Source of the DNA: Perognathus longimembris pacificus
Lineage: Eukaryota; Chordata; Mammalia; Rodentia; Heteromyidae
DNA length: 64,000 bases
NCBI RefSeq assembly: GCF_023159225.1
Contig: NC_063177.1
Coordinates: forward strand, 16,950,673 to 17,014,672
Direction: 5' to 3'
The notes beneath the pieces were generated by a model, which searched no databases, was not told the origin of the DNA, and worked only from the letters and a program-made list of their open reading frames with translations. The translations under genes were made by a program, and so were the position numbers. This document shows positions 30,622-62,039 of the stretch, in pieces (positions within the stretch are counted from its first letter, which is position 1; every line of letters starts with the position of its first letter).

Positions 30622-30825
30622 ATATGGGAATGGGAATGCAACTTAGTGGTAGAGTGCTTGTCTAGCATACATGAAACCCTGGGTTCGATTCCTCAATATC
30701 ACATAAACAGAAAAAGCCAAAGTGGGGTTGTGATTCAGGTGGTAGAGTGCTAGCCTTGAACAAAAGAAGCTCAGGAACAGTGCCCTGAATTCAAGCCTCA
30801 GGACTTGCAAAGACAAACAAAAAAA
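30622..30825 (+). mobile_element. IDL-Geo SINE, diverged
   Basis: Forward dimer with several substitutions (gggaatgcaacttagtggta). Confidence 0.75.
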
Positions 30826-30907
30826 ACCCAACCACAATGTATAACTGTTGGCTGCTTGATGCCATCCCTGAACATGCCTAGATTTGATGCCTTTCCAAAA
30901 TTAATTC

Positions 30908-31095
30908 ATAGAAGCTGGGTGGTAGACATCTGTAATCCCAGCACTCAGGAGGAAGAGGCAGGAGGATCTCAAGTTTAAGGCCAGCCTAGGTAATAGAAAA
31001 AGAATCTGTCAAACTAACCCCTCTGTACTTCACTTTGACAATAAAGGAAAAAGGAAAAAAAAAAAAAAAGAATCTGTCTCCGAACACAAAACCAA
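30908..31095 (+). mobile_element. B1-like SINE interrupted by an L1 tail
   Basis: 7SL-type wording (acatctgtaatcccagcact, aggccagcctagg) interrupted by the 54-bp L1 tail. Confidence 0.65.
31011..31064 (+). mobile_element. 54-bp L1 3'-tail insertion
   Basis: Only the last bases of an L1 3' UTR plus an A-rich tail with AATAAA, bounded by aaaaagaatctgtc at 30997-31010 and 31065-31078. It interrupts a B1-like SINE (30908-31095). Confidence 0.75.
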
Positions 31096-31303
31096 ACTAA
31101 ATTTGTGGAAAACAGAATCACAATAACTTGTCTACTTTATCAGTCATAATCTTGGGTGGATCTGAGAAGCTGGTAAGATAGACACCTGTAATCCTAGCTA
31201 CTCAAAAGGCTGAAATCCAGAGAATTGAGGCTAGACAGAAACGTCTGCTAGACTCCATCTCTAAAATAGCCAGCAAAAAACAGAGTTAGAAATGTGGTTC
31301 AAG

Positions 31304-32804
31304 CAGCAAAAAACCTAGAATAGCGAAAGCAATTCTAGGCAAAAAAAAAGCAGTGCAGGAGGTATCACAATACCAGACTTCAAGCTCTACTACAAGGCCA
31401 TCATAACAAAAACAGCATGGTATTGGTATAAAAACAGATCGGAAGACCAATGGATTAGAACTGAAGACCCAGAAATAAAACCGCACTCTTACAGCCAACT
31501 GATATTCGACAAAGGAGCTAAAGACATACAATGGAATAAACATAGCCTCTTCAACTACTGGTGCTGGGAGAACTGGGCAGCCATATGCAGAAAACTCAAA
31601 GTAGACCCAAGCCTATCACCATGCACCAAGATCAACTCAAAATGGATCAAGGACCTCAACATCAGACCTGAATCCTTGAAACTACTGAAGGACAGAGTAG
31701 GAAAGACGCTAGAACTTATAGGCACAGGAAGGAACTTCCTGAATAGAGTCCCAGGGGCACAACAAATAGGGGAAAGACTCGACAAATGGGACTACTACAA
31801 ATTAAAAAGTTTCTGCACAGCTAAGGACATAGCCACCAAAATAGAAAGACAGCCAACGATATGGGAAAGGATATTTACCAGCACAGCAACAGACAAAGGC
31901 CTGATATCGGTCATCTACAGAGAACTCAAAAAACTAAGCCCCTCCAAGCCCAATAAACCTATTAGGAAATGGGCAAAAGAGCTAAAGAGAGACTTCACAA
32001 GAGAAGATATAAAAATGGCAAAGAAACATATGAGGAAATGCTCAACATCCCTGCTAGTAAAGGAAATGCAAATAAAAACAACCCTGAGATACCACCTCAC
32101 CCCAGTTAGAATGGCCTATACTCTGAACTCAGGAAACAACAAATGCTGGAGGGGCTGTGGGGAAAGAGGAACCCTTCTCCATTGTTGGTGGGAGTGCAAA
32201 TTAGTACAACCACTTTGGAGAACAGTATGGAGGTTTCTCAAAAAGCTCAATATAGACCTACCCTATGACCCAGCCATACCACTCCTAGGCATCTATCCTA
32301 AACAGCAAAATCCAAGATATCAAAAAGGCATTTGTACTTCCATGTTTATCGCGGCACAATTCACAATAGCCAAAATATGGAAACAACCCAGATGCCCCTC
32401 CACAGACGAATGGATCCAAAAAATATGGTACTTATCCACAATGGAATACTACATAGCGATTAGGAATGGTGAAATACTGTTATTCGCAGGGAAATGGTCA
32501 GAACTTGAACAAATAATGTTGAGTGAGACAAGCCTAGAACACAGAAAACAAAGGGGCATGATCTCCCTGATATATGACTGTTAACAAAGGGAGATGGAGA
32601 GACAGTAGAGACCAAGTCTGTGAATACTGTATATGTTCTTGATACATTGTATATTGCATATATGTCAACCTGACCTAGACAAGGGATAGAAAAACAGGTC
32701 GTAAGATATCACAAGAAATGTACACACTGCCCTACTATGTAACTGCACCCTCTTTGCACAACACCTTGTTAAAAAATTTATGTCCAATTAATAAAAAAAA
32801 AAAA
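31304..32804 (+). mobile_element. 5'-truncated L1 retrotransposon (ORF2 C-terminus and 3' UTR)
   Basis: About 1.5 kb of the 3' end of a LINE-1. An uninterrupted frame from about 31355 to the TAA at 32582-32584 (about 409 codons) encodes the C-terminal third of ORF2p, including the zinc-knuckle-like CWRGCG ... LLHCWWEC. It is followed by a short 3' UTR and an A-rich tail. The first 40 bases are in another frame, separated by a run of nine A at 31341-31349. It is flanked by the 16-bp direct repeat agaaatgtggttcaag (31288-31303, 32805-32820). It lacks the endonuclease and most of the reverse transcriptase, so it is not autonomous. Confidence 0.93.
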
Positions 32805-32820
32805 AGAAATGTGGTTCAAG

Positions 32821-33021
32821 GGGATGGGAATGTGGCCTAGTGGTAGAGTGCTTACCTAGCATGCATGAAGCCCTGGGTTCAATTCTCAGCACCACATGTA
32901 CAGAAAAAGCTGGGAGTGGCTCTGTGGCTCAAGTGGTAGAGTGCTATCCTTGAGCAAAAGGAAGCCAGGGACAGTGCTCAGGCCCTGAGTCCAAGCCCCA
33001 GGACTAGCAAAAAAATAAAAA
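32821..33021 (+). mobile_element. IDL-Geo SINE adjoining the L1
   Basis: A full dimeric SINE directly abuts the L1's right target-site repeat and is itself followed by a third copy of the same 16-mer (33022-33037). Confidence 0.88.
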
Positions 33022-33114
33022 AGAAATGTGGTTCAAGTGAAAGAGTGTCAGCCTAACAAGCAAGCCAAGCAATCTTAAGGGCCTAAGTTCACACCCTAAT
33101 ACTGAAAGAAAAGA

Positions 33115-33370
33115 AAAAAGTTGGGCACCAATGGTTCATGCCTATAATCCTAGCTACTCAGGAGACTGAGATCTGAGGATGGAAATTCAAAGCCAGCCCA
33201 AGCAGAAAAGTCTATGAGACTCTTATCACCTATTAACCACTAGGAAACTGCAAGTGGTGCTGTGGCTCAAAGTGGTAGAGCACTAACTTTATTTAAGCTG
33301 AAGAGTTCAGGGACAGTGCCAAGGCCCATAGTTCAAGCCCCAGGACTGGCAAAAAAAAAAAAAAAAAAAG
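33115..33370 (+). mobile_element. B1-Geo SINE
   Basis: Forward composite with a run of about 20 A. Confidence 0.8.
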
Positions 33371-33493
33371 ATATGCATTGAATTAGGTTCAATTACAGCT
33401 TTATAACTATAGCAGCATTCCTCTTGTTTGTAAATTGGAACATATGTGAATAATTTCACAGACAACCCACAAATCAGTTGAAGATGACTGGGG

Positions 33494-33716
33494 TTTTTTT
33501 TTTGTTTTTTTTTTTTTGTTTGCCAGTCCTGGGCCTTGAACTCAGGACCTGAGCACTGTCCCTGGCTTCTTTTTGCTCAAGGATAGCACTCTATCACTTG
33601 AGCCACACACAGAGCCTCTTCTGGCTGTTTTCTATATATGTGGTGCTGAGGAATTGAATCCAGGGCTTAATGTATACAAAGCAAGCACTCTTGCCACTAG
33701 GCCATATTCCCAGCCC
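33494..33716 (-). mobile_element. IDL-Geo SINE, minus strand, with target-site duplication
   Basis: Flanked by tgactgggg at 33485-33493 and 33717-33725; inserted at the edge of an older minus B1-Geo. Confidence 0.8.
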
Positions 33717-33726
33717 TGACTGGGGC

Positions 33727-34335
33727 TTTTTTCTGGTACCAATTTGGAACTTGAACTCAGGACCTGTATCCTGTCCCTGAGCTTTTTGTGGTCAAGGATA
33801 ATGCTCACTTGAACCTCTGCTCCACTTCCAGGTTTTTTTTTGGTGATAAATTGGAGATAAGAGTCTCACAGACTTTCCTGTCCAGGCTGGCTTCGAACCA
33901 CGATTCTCAGATCTCAGCCTCCTGAGTAGTTAGGATTACAGCCCTAAGTCACTAGCACCTGGCTGACTATGATTTTTGTATATGGAGATAGGGTCTTGTT
34001 ATGTAGAGTTGACCTCAAATTTGTAGCCTCCTGCCATAACCTCCTCAATACTGGAATGACAGATGTGTATCACCATACTTGACTTTCACAGGGTTTTTTG
34101 TTGTTGTTATTCCTATTCTGGGACTTGAACTCAGGACCAGGATGCTGTCCCTAAGGTTTTGTGCTCGAGACTATCATTCTACCATTTGAGCCACAGCACC
34201 ACTTCTGGTTTTGTGGTGGTTAATTGGAGAAAAGAGTCTCATGGACTTTCCTGCCTGGACTGGCTTCAAACTATGATCCTCAGATCTCGGCCTTTTGAAT
34301 AGTTAGGATTACAGACGTGAGCCACAGGCAACTGA
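33727..34335 (-). mobile_element. Cluster of three B1-type SINEs, minus strand
   Basis: B1-Geo at 33727-33966, B1-like at about 33980-34085, B1-Geo at 34090-34335, all reverse. Confidence 0.7.
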
Positions 34336-34339
34336 GTAG

Positions 34340-35105
34340 ATTTTTTGAAAGGCTAACCAAGAATGGTTTATGTCATCAGGAATGCCTTGAATGGTTGTGT
34401 CACATCCTGAGGAAAGTCCAGTGCCCTCTAGGAGATATCTGCAAACTGTAGGAAGCAAATTTCAGCTCTGGACAAGAACTTCCACCAGACTGTCCATTCC
34501 ATTCATTCCTTCATTCAGCAAGTATTTACTAATTGCCTACTAGGTAGGCATTCTTATTATTGCAGAAACAAGGAAGATCCAAGTCCTTGCTCTCATGAAG
34601 TTTACATTGGAGAGGTGTAGATAGAAGAGTAAGGAGGAGAGAAAGTGGCTGCTAGCTATCTAGACTAAGAGGTAGGCACAGGGAATAGCAAGAGCCACAC
34701 CAGTCAGGAGCAGGGTTTATCAGAGGACAAGTGAGCCAGTGGAGCTGGGGGTGGGAGGGCAGGACTGAGGGCAAGTGCTGTTTACTCTTGTCTTCAGATG
34801 TCCTCATTTCCTCAGCTCTGAGAGGACAGGAACAAGGAAATGAGCATCTTCTTGATTCTGTGTCCCAAAAGGTATTTGTGGGAGTCATTGGGGCAGTTAT
34901 GCTGCAGCAAAGCCGGTGACCCATTCTCTCTCCTCCAGCCATGTCAGCACAGAGAACATGCCAATAACATTTCTGGAACGTCTAGCCTCATGTTTGAGTT
35001 CCCAGACCCTTCTGCACCGGAAGACACTCCTTAGAGTCCTGTCATGTGGCACCCAGAGCTTTCCTGTAGTGTCTGTCTTCACGCCTTATCTTTGCACACA
35101 TTTTT
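34340..35105. other. Intergenic sequence, partly L2-like
   Basis: 34500-34640 has the L2 wording 'attcattcagcaagtattta'. The rest appears unique, with no exon. Confidence 0.4.
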
Positions 35106-35106
35106 A

Positions 35107-35490
35107 AATTAATTAATTAATTAATTTGGGTGTTGGTCCTGGGGCTTGAGCTCATGGTCTGGGTGCTGTCCATGGACATTTGTGCTCAAATCTAGCACTC
35201 TACCACTTGAGGCACAGCTCAACTTCTGGTGTTTTAAAACATTATTAGTAGTATTATTATTGGTGTTCAATTGGAGATAAGAATCTCGGTCTTTCTTACT
35301 GGAGGTGGCTTTGAACCATAATCCTCAGATCTCAGCCTTCTGAGTTGCCAGGACTGAGCCACCGGCACGTGAGCCTTTGTGCAGTTCAAGAGATAAAGTG
35401 TATGTCTGTGGCCTCAGCTACTCAGGAGGCTGAGACAGGAGAATCAACTGAGCCTAGGAGTTAAGGGAAAGCCTGAGCACCAGGCTTTAA
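35107..35490. mobile_element. TTAA repeat, B1-Geo SINE (-) and B1 fragment (+)
   Basis: A TTAA-type simple repeat at 35107-35126 precedes a minus B1-Geo (35127-35375); a forward B1 piece follows at about 35395-35490. Confidence 0.65.
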
Positions 35491-35504
35491 GGGACTCCTC
35501 TTTT

Positions 35505-35890
35505 TAAAATTCTTTAAATTGTTAACATAAAGGTGATATACAGAGGGTTACAGTTACATAAGACAGGTAATGGGTACATTTCTTTTTGTTTTGGGTTGTT
35601 TTTTTTTTTTTTTGCCAGTCCTGGGGCTTGAACTCAGGGCCTGAGCACTGTCTCTGAGCTTCTTTTGCTCAAGGCTAGCACTCTACCACTTGAACCACAG
35701 TGCCACTTCCAGATATATACATAGTGCTGAGGAATCGAACCCAGGGCTTCATGCATACAAGGCAAGTACTTTACCACTAGGCTATATGCCCAGCCCAGAG
35801 TACGTACGTTTCTTTTTGGACAGTGGCACACCCTCCCTTGCTCTCTCCCAGCTTCCTGTCCCCACCCACAAGTTGTATAGTTTATTTTCA
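35505..35890 (-). mobile_element. L1 3' end, minus strand, interrupted by IDL-Geo
   Basis: 35505-35596 and 35800-35890 carry the reverse of an L1 3' UTR (acagagggttacagttacat, acatttctttttg). A minus IDL-Geo at about 35597-35800 sits inside; the repeated tttctttttg on both sides marks its target site. Confidence 0.7.
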
Positions 35891-35954
35891 ACATAGTGTC
35901 TAGAGAGTGCCACTGCTGCATTTGTTAAAGAGACTTATCTCTTAAAAGGAGGAA

Positions 35955-36428
35955 ATTGAACCCAGGTGCTAGTGGCTCCTGCCTGTCAGCCTAACTACTC
36001 AGGAATCTGAGACCTCAATATTGCTGTTCAAAGCAACCCAAGCAGGCAAGTCTTGAGACTCTTATCTTCAATTAACTACCAGAAAACCAGAAGTGGGGCT
36101 ATAGCTCAAGTGATAGAGCACTAGTTTTGTGCAAAAAAGCTAAGGGACAGTGCCCTCAAGCTCCAGTGCTGGTGCATGCATGTGTGCACGACATACACAC
36201 ACACGGAAATTGAAGCCAAGTGCCAGTGGCTCACACCTGTAATCCTAACTACCCAGGAGATTGAGATCTGAGGCTCCTGGGTTTGAAGCTAGCTAGCCCA
36301 GGCAGAAAACTCTAGGAGATTCTCTCTACAATTAACCAGTGGGAGCACTAGTGGAGCACTAGTTGTGAGCAAGAAAGCCTGGCAAGAGTGTCAGGTCCTG
36401 AGTTCAATCCCCAGTGCAGGGAATATAA
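35955..36428 (+). mobile_element. Two B1-Geo SINEs in tandem
   Basis: 35955-36170 and 36208-36428, both forward, separated by a short CA-rich spacer. Confidence 0.7.
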
Positions 36429-36639
36429 ATAACTAGTCCAGTTCCAGAGCATTCCCTTCACATCATTTCCAGAGTTGAACAGGTCTAGCCGCATGAAGCA
36501 ACCTTGGCAACTTCAGAGGATGCTGAACAGGCAGGTGAGCAGGTTGTTGGCCTCCTCCTTTCCATGGTTGGTATAAGGAATGCCTTTTTTCAGTCTGGAG
36601 AGAGTGGAGGGCTTTTGTGCATTTTGCCTTTGGACGGGG

Positions 36640-36950
36640 CATCCCGCACCCCTTCGCGGAATCGAACCCAGGGCTTCCTGTATATGAGGCAAGCACTCTT
36701 GCCACTAGGCCATATTCCCAGCCCATGGGTTTTTCTATTTATGTGGTACTAGCAATTGAACCCAGGGCTTCATGCATGCTAGGCAGGAACTCTACCACTA
36801 AGCCACATTACTAGCCCTAAAAATGTTTTAAATTGTTCTTGTAAAGGTGATGTACAGGGGGGTTACAGTTACACAAGTCAGGTAAAGAGTACATTTCTTC
36901 TTGGACATTGTTACCCTGTTTAATTCTTGTTTTAGTACACTCTTCCTGCT
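36640..36950 (-). mobile_element. Two ID-type monomers and an L1 3' end, minus strand
   Basis: ID-type monomers at about 36650-36724 and 36725-36817, then a reverse L1 3' terminus at 36825-36950 (ggttacagttacacaagtca). Confidence 0.65.
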
Positions 36951-37185
36951 TGGTGCCAGTGGCTCACGCCTGTAGTCTTAGCTTATTCAGGAGACAGGGG
37001 GATCACAGCCTGAAGCCAGTTGGGGCAGGAAAGTCCATGAGACTCTTATCTCCAATTAACCCCAGAAAGCCGGAGGTGGTGCTAGGGCTCAAGATGGTTG
37101 AGCACTAGCCTTGAGTGAAAGAGGTCAGGGACAGCACCCAGGCCCTGAGTTCAAGCTCCACAGCCAACAAAAAACAAACAAAAAC
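36948..37185 (+). mobile_element. B1-Geo SINE
   Basis: Forward composite ending in an A/C-rich tail. Confidence 0.72.
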
Positions 37186-37499
37186 AAAATTCTTCCTGTC
37201 TATTTCATCTGTTATAGGGAAGGAGCTTTGGATTTCACAGACACTGGGTGAGGTCTTGCCCTGAAGACCAGTTGTCCTGGGGAAATGGAAAAGGGACAAT
37301 CTTTTTTTTTTTTTTTCTCAAAGGGCCAGAATTCACACTGGAAAGGTTCTGCTGCTAACTGTGGTGACATAATGGTGACTAAGCCAGGAACACAATGAGT
37401 CATCCATAGCAGGGAAGATGCCCTTTTCCCCTCTCCCCTTCCTAGCTGGCCCAGGGGTAAGGTGAGATAGATCCCAGAGACCAGTGTTATTCACTAGAC

Positions 37500-38195
37500 A
37501 GGGCTTTTTTGTTTTTGGAAGTGGAGATTGAAACTCAGGACCTAGCATTTGCTACGCAAGCACTCTACCGTGTAAGCTGTGCTCCAGCCACATTTGTTCA
37601 CATGTAGATTTCTGCCACCTCTGTATCCCTCAATTTCCATTCCAGAAATTTGAGGGTACAGCAAAGCTACCAGAGTTCTCTCATTCAGGGATTTGAATCC
37701 CAGCTCCTTAGTAGCTGTGTATCACCAGAAAAGTTGTGTGCTTCAGTTTTCTCATCTGTAAAATGCAGGAAGAGAAGGGGCATCAGTAGCTCATGCCTGT
37801 AATTCTAGATACTCACCAAGAATCCAGAAGTGGAGCTGTGGTTCAAGTGGTAGAGCACCAGCCTTGAGTGAAAACGTTAAGGGACAGTGCTCACATTCTG
37901 AGTCCAAGCCCCAGTACCTGCATTAAAAAAATAAATAAATAAAGCCGGGTTCTGGTGGCTCACATCTGGAATCCTAGCTACTCAGGAGGCTGAAATCTGA
38001 GGATCATAGTTCAACGCCAGCCCAGGCAGGAAAGTCTGTGAAACTCATTTCCAATTAACCACCAGAATACTAGAACCAGAAGTGATGCTGTGGCTTAAAG
38101 TGGTAGCGCACTAGTCTAGAGCAGAAGCACTCAGAGACAAGCACCCAGGCCCTGAGTTCAAGCCCCATGAGAAAAAAAAAAAAAAGATATTCGAA
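37500..38195. mobile_element. ID monomer (-), MIR-like scrap, two B1-Geo SINEs (+)
   Basis: 37500-37592 reverse ID monomer; 37680-37770 MIR-like wording (cagttttctcatctgtaaaa); 37775-37943 internally deleted B1-Geo; 37944-38195 full B1-Geo. Confidence 0.6.
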
Positions 38196-38414
38196 AAACA
38201 ACAACACAGGATTCATATAGGAGTAGTTAGGGTGAGACCACAGCTTGGTTCTCTGTTGTGGGAGTTTTAACTCCTGAAGGCTGTGAAAAGCTTTATACAG
38301 ATTTATATTTTAGAAAACACACTAATAGCTTTATACAGTGCAACTGGGGACTGTAAGACTAAAGAACCACCATTAGGCATGGCACCCACAAGAATATACT
38401 CAAAAGACCATCAT

Positions 38415-38975
38415 GGTCAGGTCTGGTAGTAAACACCTGTAATCCCAACACTTAGAGATGGAGACAGAGGTGGGGGAGGGGGAGGCAAACTGGAGGCCAG
38501 CCTGGGAGAGAGAGAAGGGTTGTGGGGTAAAGGATCACCAATGTAGTGATTAGAAGATGCCTATGGTCACAACTTAGGGTTTAGAAAAATCTGGGCAGGG
38601 ATGTGAGGGCCTCAATAGAAAGGGCACTCCATTCTTCTACCTGGCTGGACACACTTCACTTTCTTAAATCTTCTCACTTGCCCTTCAACATTCCTCCCAA
38701 GCCATCTCTTCTGGAATCCCTTTTGGATTTCTCTACAGACTAAACAGTATTTATATTCTTGTCTGTGTTTCATCAGAGCTTCTTATTCTTTCTTTGTGCT
38801 GGTCCTATTTTGCTCAAGGCTAGTACTCTGCCATTTAAGCCACAGCTCCACTCCACTTCTGGCCTTTTTTGGTGTATTAAACATAAGACTTTCTGGTCCA
38901 GGTTGACTTTTGAGTTGTGTTCCTCACATCTCAGCCTCCTGAGTGTTACAGGCAAGAACCACTGGCACCTGACCT
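38415..38975. mobile_element. B1-like SINE (+) and B1-Geo SINE (-)
   Basis: 38415-38530 is a forward B1-like element (cacctgtaatcccaacactt); 38785-38975 is a truncated reverse B1-Geo. Between them, about 250 bases show no feature. Confidence 0.55.
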
Positions 38976-39254
38976 CTCATCAGAGCTTCTGCCATTCCTA
39001 ATTAATTCCTAATTATTCCTCCTTAGTTCTTTGCTGGTCCCTTCTTACTGGTCTGTGAATTTTGTGACACCGTCGCCCAATTTTGATCACCATTGTACTG
39101 GAAAGGCCAGTGCAATGCCACTATTTACAGAATCAATCAATGAAAATACTTTAGCTGGTTTGGAGGGGACAAGCTAGACCCCACCCCCCACCCCACCCCC
39201 AAAAAAAGAAACAGCCTGTAAAAGGAGGTCTTCCTATGAACTCAAGCCCTAAGG

Positions 39255-39575
39255 CCCAGGTTACCTTTTCTTCCTTGTTTGAACTGAATTCAGGCCCTGC
39301 ACTTGCCAGACATTTTATCACTTGAACCACATACCCAACCCTCATACTTTGTTTTCTTTTGCCAATCTTGAGGCTTGAACTCAGGGGCTGGGCGCCATCC
39401 CTGAGCTCTTCTGCTCAAGGATCCCACTTTGGGCCGTGGCACCACTTTGGTTTTCGGGTGGTTAAATGGAGATAAGAGTCTCACACTTTCCTGCCCCGGC
39501 TGGCTCCGAACGATGATCCTCAGACTTCAGCCTTCTGAGTAGCCAGTATTACAGGCGTGAGCCACCAGTGCCCGA
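39255..39575 (-). mobile_element. ID monomer and B1-Geo SINE just upstream of the CRK promoter
   Basis: 39255-39343 reverse ID-type monomer, 39344-39575 reverse B1-Geo; CpG-rich promoter sequence begins within about 120 bases. Confidence 0.65.
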
Positions 39576-39689
39576 CTCTACTACAATCCTTGCATGGCAA
39601 TTGCACCTACAGGAATCTCCAAGCAAGGTGGAAAGAGGCCCCATACTCACCCAGAAAACACAAATCCCCAAACTGCAGCTGTGGCTCCG

Positions 39690-59569
<19,880 letters not shown>

Positions 59570-61975
59570 GTATAGCTCAACAGTTTTGCTGACATATGGG
59601 AACAATTTTTTTTTCTTACCCCAGTTGCCATCTATACAATTTTCTTACAGGTATCAAAACAGTCTAGTTTATATAAGCATTCTGTTACCTGTGATCTTTT
59701 TTAGACTGAACTACTCCATTCCTATTTCTTACCATGTTCAGGGTACGAAACTGGAGGGCTTGTGTGGTTAACTTCTGAATTGGTAATTTTTGATATTGGT
59801 CCTGCCTGTATCAGAAGGGATAGTTATCTTGCCTCCTTTCAGGCAGTAGATATTAGCCTGTGGAAAACTGCTTACCCTGATTTGTCCAGTGGTTCTGTTT
59901 TTATTCTGAAACCATACTATCAAATGGCAGGAGACTGTTCCCTTTCACCCTGTTAAGTAATGCACCATGTGAATAGTACCCAGTGGGATTGCATTTTCAT
60001 TTATGGAACATGACCATTGTATGACTCATTCTGACATTTCAAATCCTGAGAATTCTGAGAACACTACTAGAGGCATTTGTCTTCCTTCCCAGTCATTGCT
60101 TCAAACTTTTTCTTGGGATTCTTTCAATTCTTACATTCTCTTCCTTCAGAACTACAAGTAGGCTTATTCTTAAGATAATATATATTTTCTTTCCAGACAA
60201 AAAGCAGGATGTTCAGAGCACTTTATTCAGTGCATAGCTTTAAGCCAGTATTGGATTCGCTCAGTGAGCAAATTCCCAGCTCTCTGCCTGCCCCTGAGGA
60301 GTCATAGTAGGTCCATACTGCTACAGCACCTAAAGAAATTCCTGGCTGATGGGACCTCACAAGGCCATTTCTCCTGGGTGCCAGTCTCCTCATAGGAGAT
60401 GCAGAATTCTAATTCTCAGATTCTACTTGGAGTGGAAGGACCAATCTTATACTATTCCATGGAAGGTTTCAGGGCCAAATTCTGCCCTCTACATTGTGTG
60501 CAACTTTTATATAAGGCAAATTAGAATTATATGAGTTTGGGGTAGGGCTAGAGCTTTGAAAAATGTGTGAATCAATCATGAATTATGTATTCATTTTACA
60601 TGGCCAGAATAGTGTTTGAAGTACATGACATTATAAACTGCCTTGGTTTTGGTTCTTTTTATGTCCAGATTTAGTTTACAAATCTTGTAAGTAGAATGGC
60701 TTATATGGAGTCTCGTGCTCCAAAGAATAGACCTAGGAGACCAAAAATGATCTAGGCTCTTTTTAACTACAACATGAAACTTTCAAAGTTAGTATCCAGT
60801 TGATATAGGCACTGGTCTCTGGTGTCATATGACCAATAAAAGTAGCTGTACTTTGCTTCGGACCTCATTTTTGAAAAATAATGTATCTTTCTAGTTGTCC
60901 TGCATAGGTTATATGATAAATTTGCATTCTTGAAACATACCAAATTGTGGTATTTCAGTGACTAGCACATTGCCTGGAGCACAGTATGTGTAGCTGTGTG
61001 TGTGAGTGAATGAGGGGAATGCAGAAGCATGTTACATGGCCCAGGGAAGTCAACTGGCACAGGATTACAAACCTCATCACAGGCAAACTAATGAGTTGAC
61101 GCTAATTTATTTTTACCTCACACTAAGGTAATGCTTGATAAAGACAGTAATACTCGACTTACAAAACATTAGCACAGTGCTATGCACATAGTTGGATGCT
61201 TAATGTTGGATGAACAGATTTGCAATACTCGATGTAATTCCACCTGACTACTTTGTACATTTCCAGTTAGCATAGATACTGTAAAATCCAAATACACCTT
61301 CGATTATGTTTTCCTGAAAGTGTGGCATCTAAAATGTTTGTAAGATCCTTGTCACAAATGATCTGAATGTTTGTATTTTCTTTTGGCTTTGATATGGCTG
61401 AAAATATGTCTCTTCATCATATAATGTTAATGGAACATGCAACTCTACCCTAAATGACAAGAACTTCTCAATGATCAGTTGTCTGAAGCCATTACATGAA
61501 CTCTTGGGTTGGACTGGCTTGGTGTAGCAGTTACTGGACCTCAAGAAATAAAAAGACTTCGCCTAAGTATCTTCCAATAAAAAAGCAAATGCTAGGCTCC
61601 AAGTTCATATGTACATTGTCATAGAGCAAAGTAAACTGAAATTGGCTGCTATATTTTATATATAATCACTCTGCAAAAGCCCATTTTTTGAATACTAATA
61701 TTTGACATGGTTAATTCTTATTAATTTGTTGGAATTGTTTATTGTTAATAATGCAAATAGATAATTTTTAATTATCCACAAGTAACATTTCACTATTAAT
61801 GGTTTGAAATGGGTGATCAGCAAACCAATTTGAAATAAAATATGAACATGTGCCATTGTATTATAACACTATACACTTTCTTGACAGTTAAATTTAAAAA
61901 AAATGTTTTTTTGTAGCATGTATTGTATATGTTTATAGTATATGTAGTAAATAAAGATATGGCCAAATATTTGGC
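59570..61975 (+). other. CRK: CRK 3' untranslated region
   Basis: About 2.4 kb, almost free of recognisable recent repeats, in contrast to the introns; parts near 60.95 and 61.16 kb have the wording of old MIR sequence. The end is inferred from the AATAAA at 61950-61955. Confidence 0.7.
61950..61955 (+). terminator. CRK: CRK distal poly(A) signal AATAAA
   Basis: AATAAA followed by a GT-rich tract (ggcttggtgatcttttg). Upstream alternatives in the same UTR are AATAAA at 60835-60840, 61547-61552 and 61576-61581, so several 3' UTR lengths are possible. Confidence 0.65.
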
Positions 61976-62039
61976 TTGGTGATCTTTTGAAGAAAACAAT
62001 CTTTGAATATTTGTCACAAAGTGCTAATTTCTCTTCTTT

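Larger units (their letters stand above)
31166..33105 (+). mobile_element. B1-Geo SINE split by the L1 and IDL-Geo insertions
   Basis: The left part (31166-31303, cctgtaatcctagctactc onward) and right part (33038-33105, gtgaaagagtgtcagcc to the tail) are one older SINE whose right monomer is interrupted. Everything between is later insertion. Confidence 0.75.
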
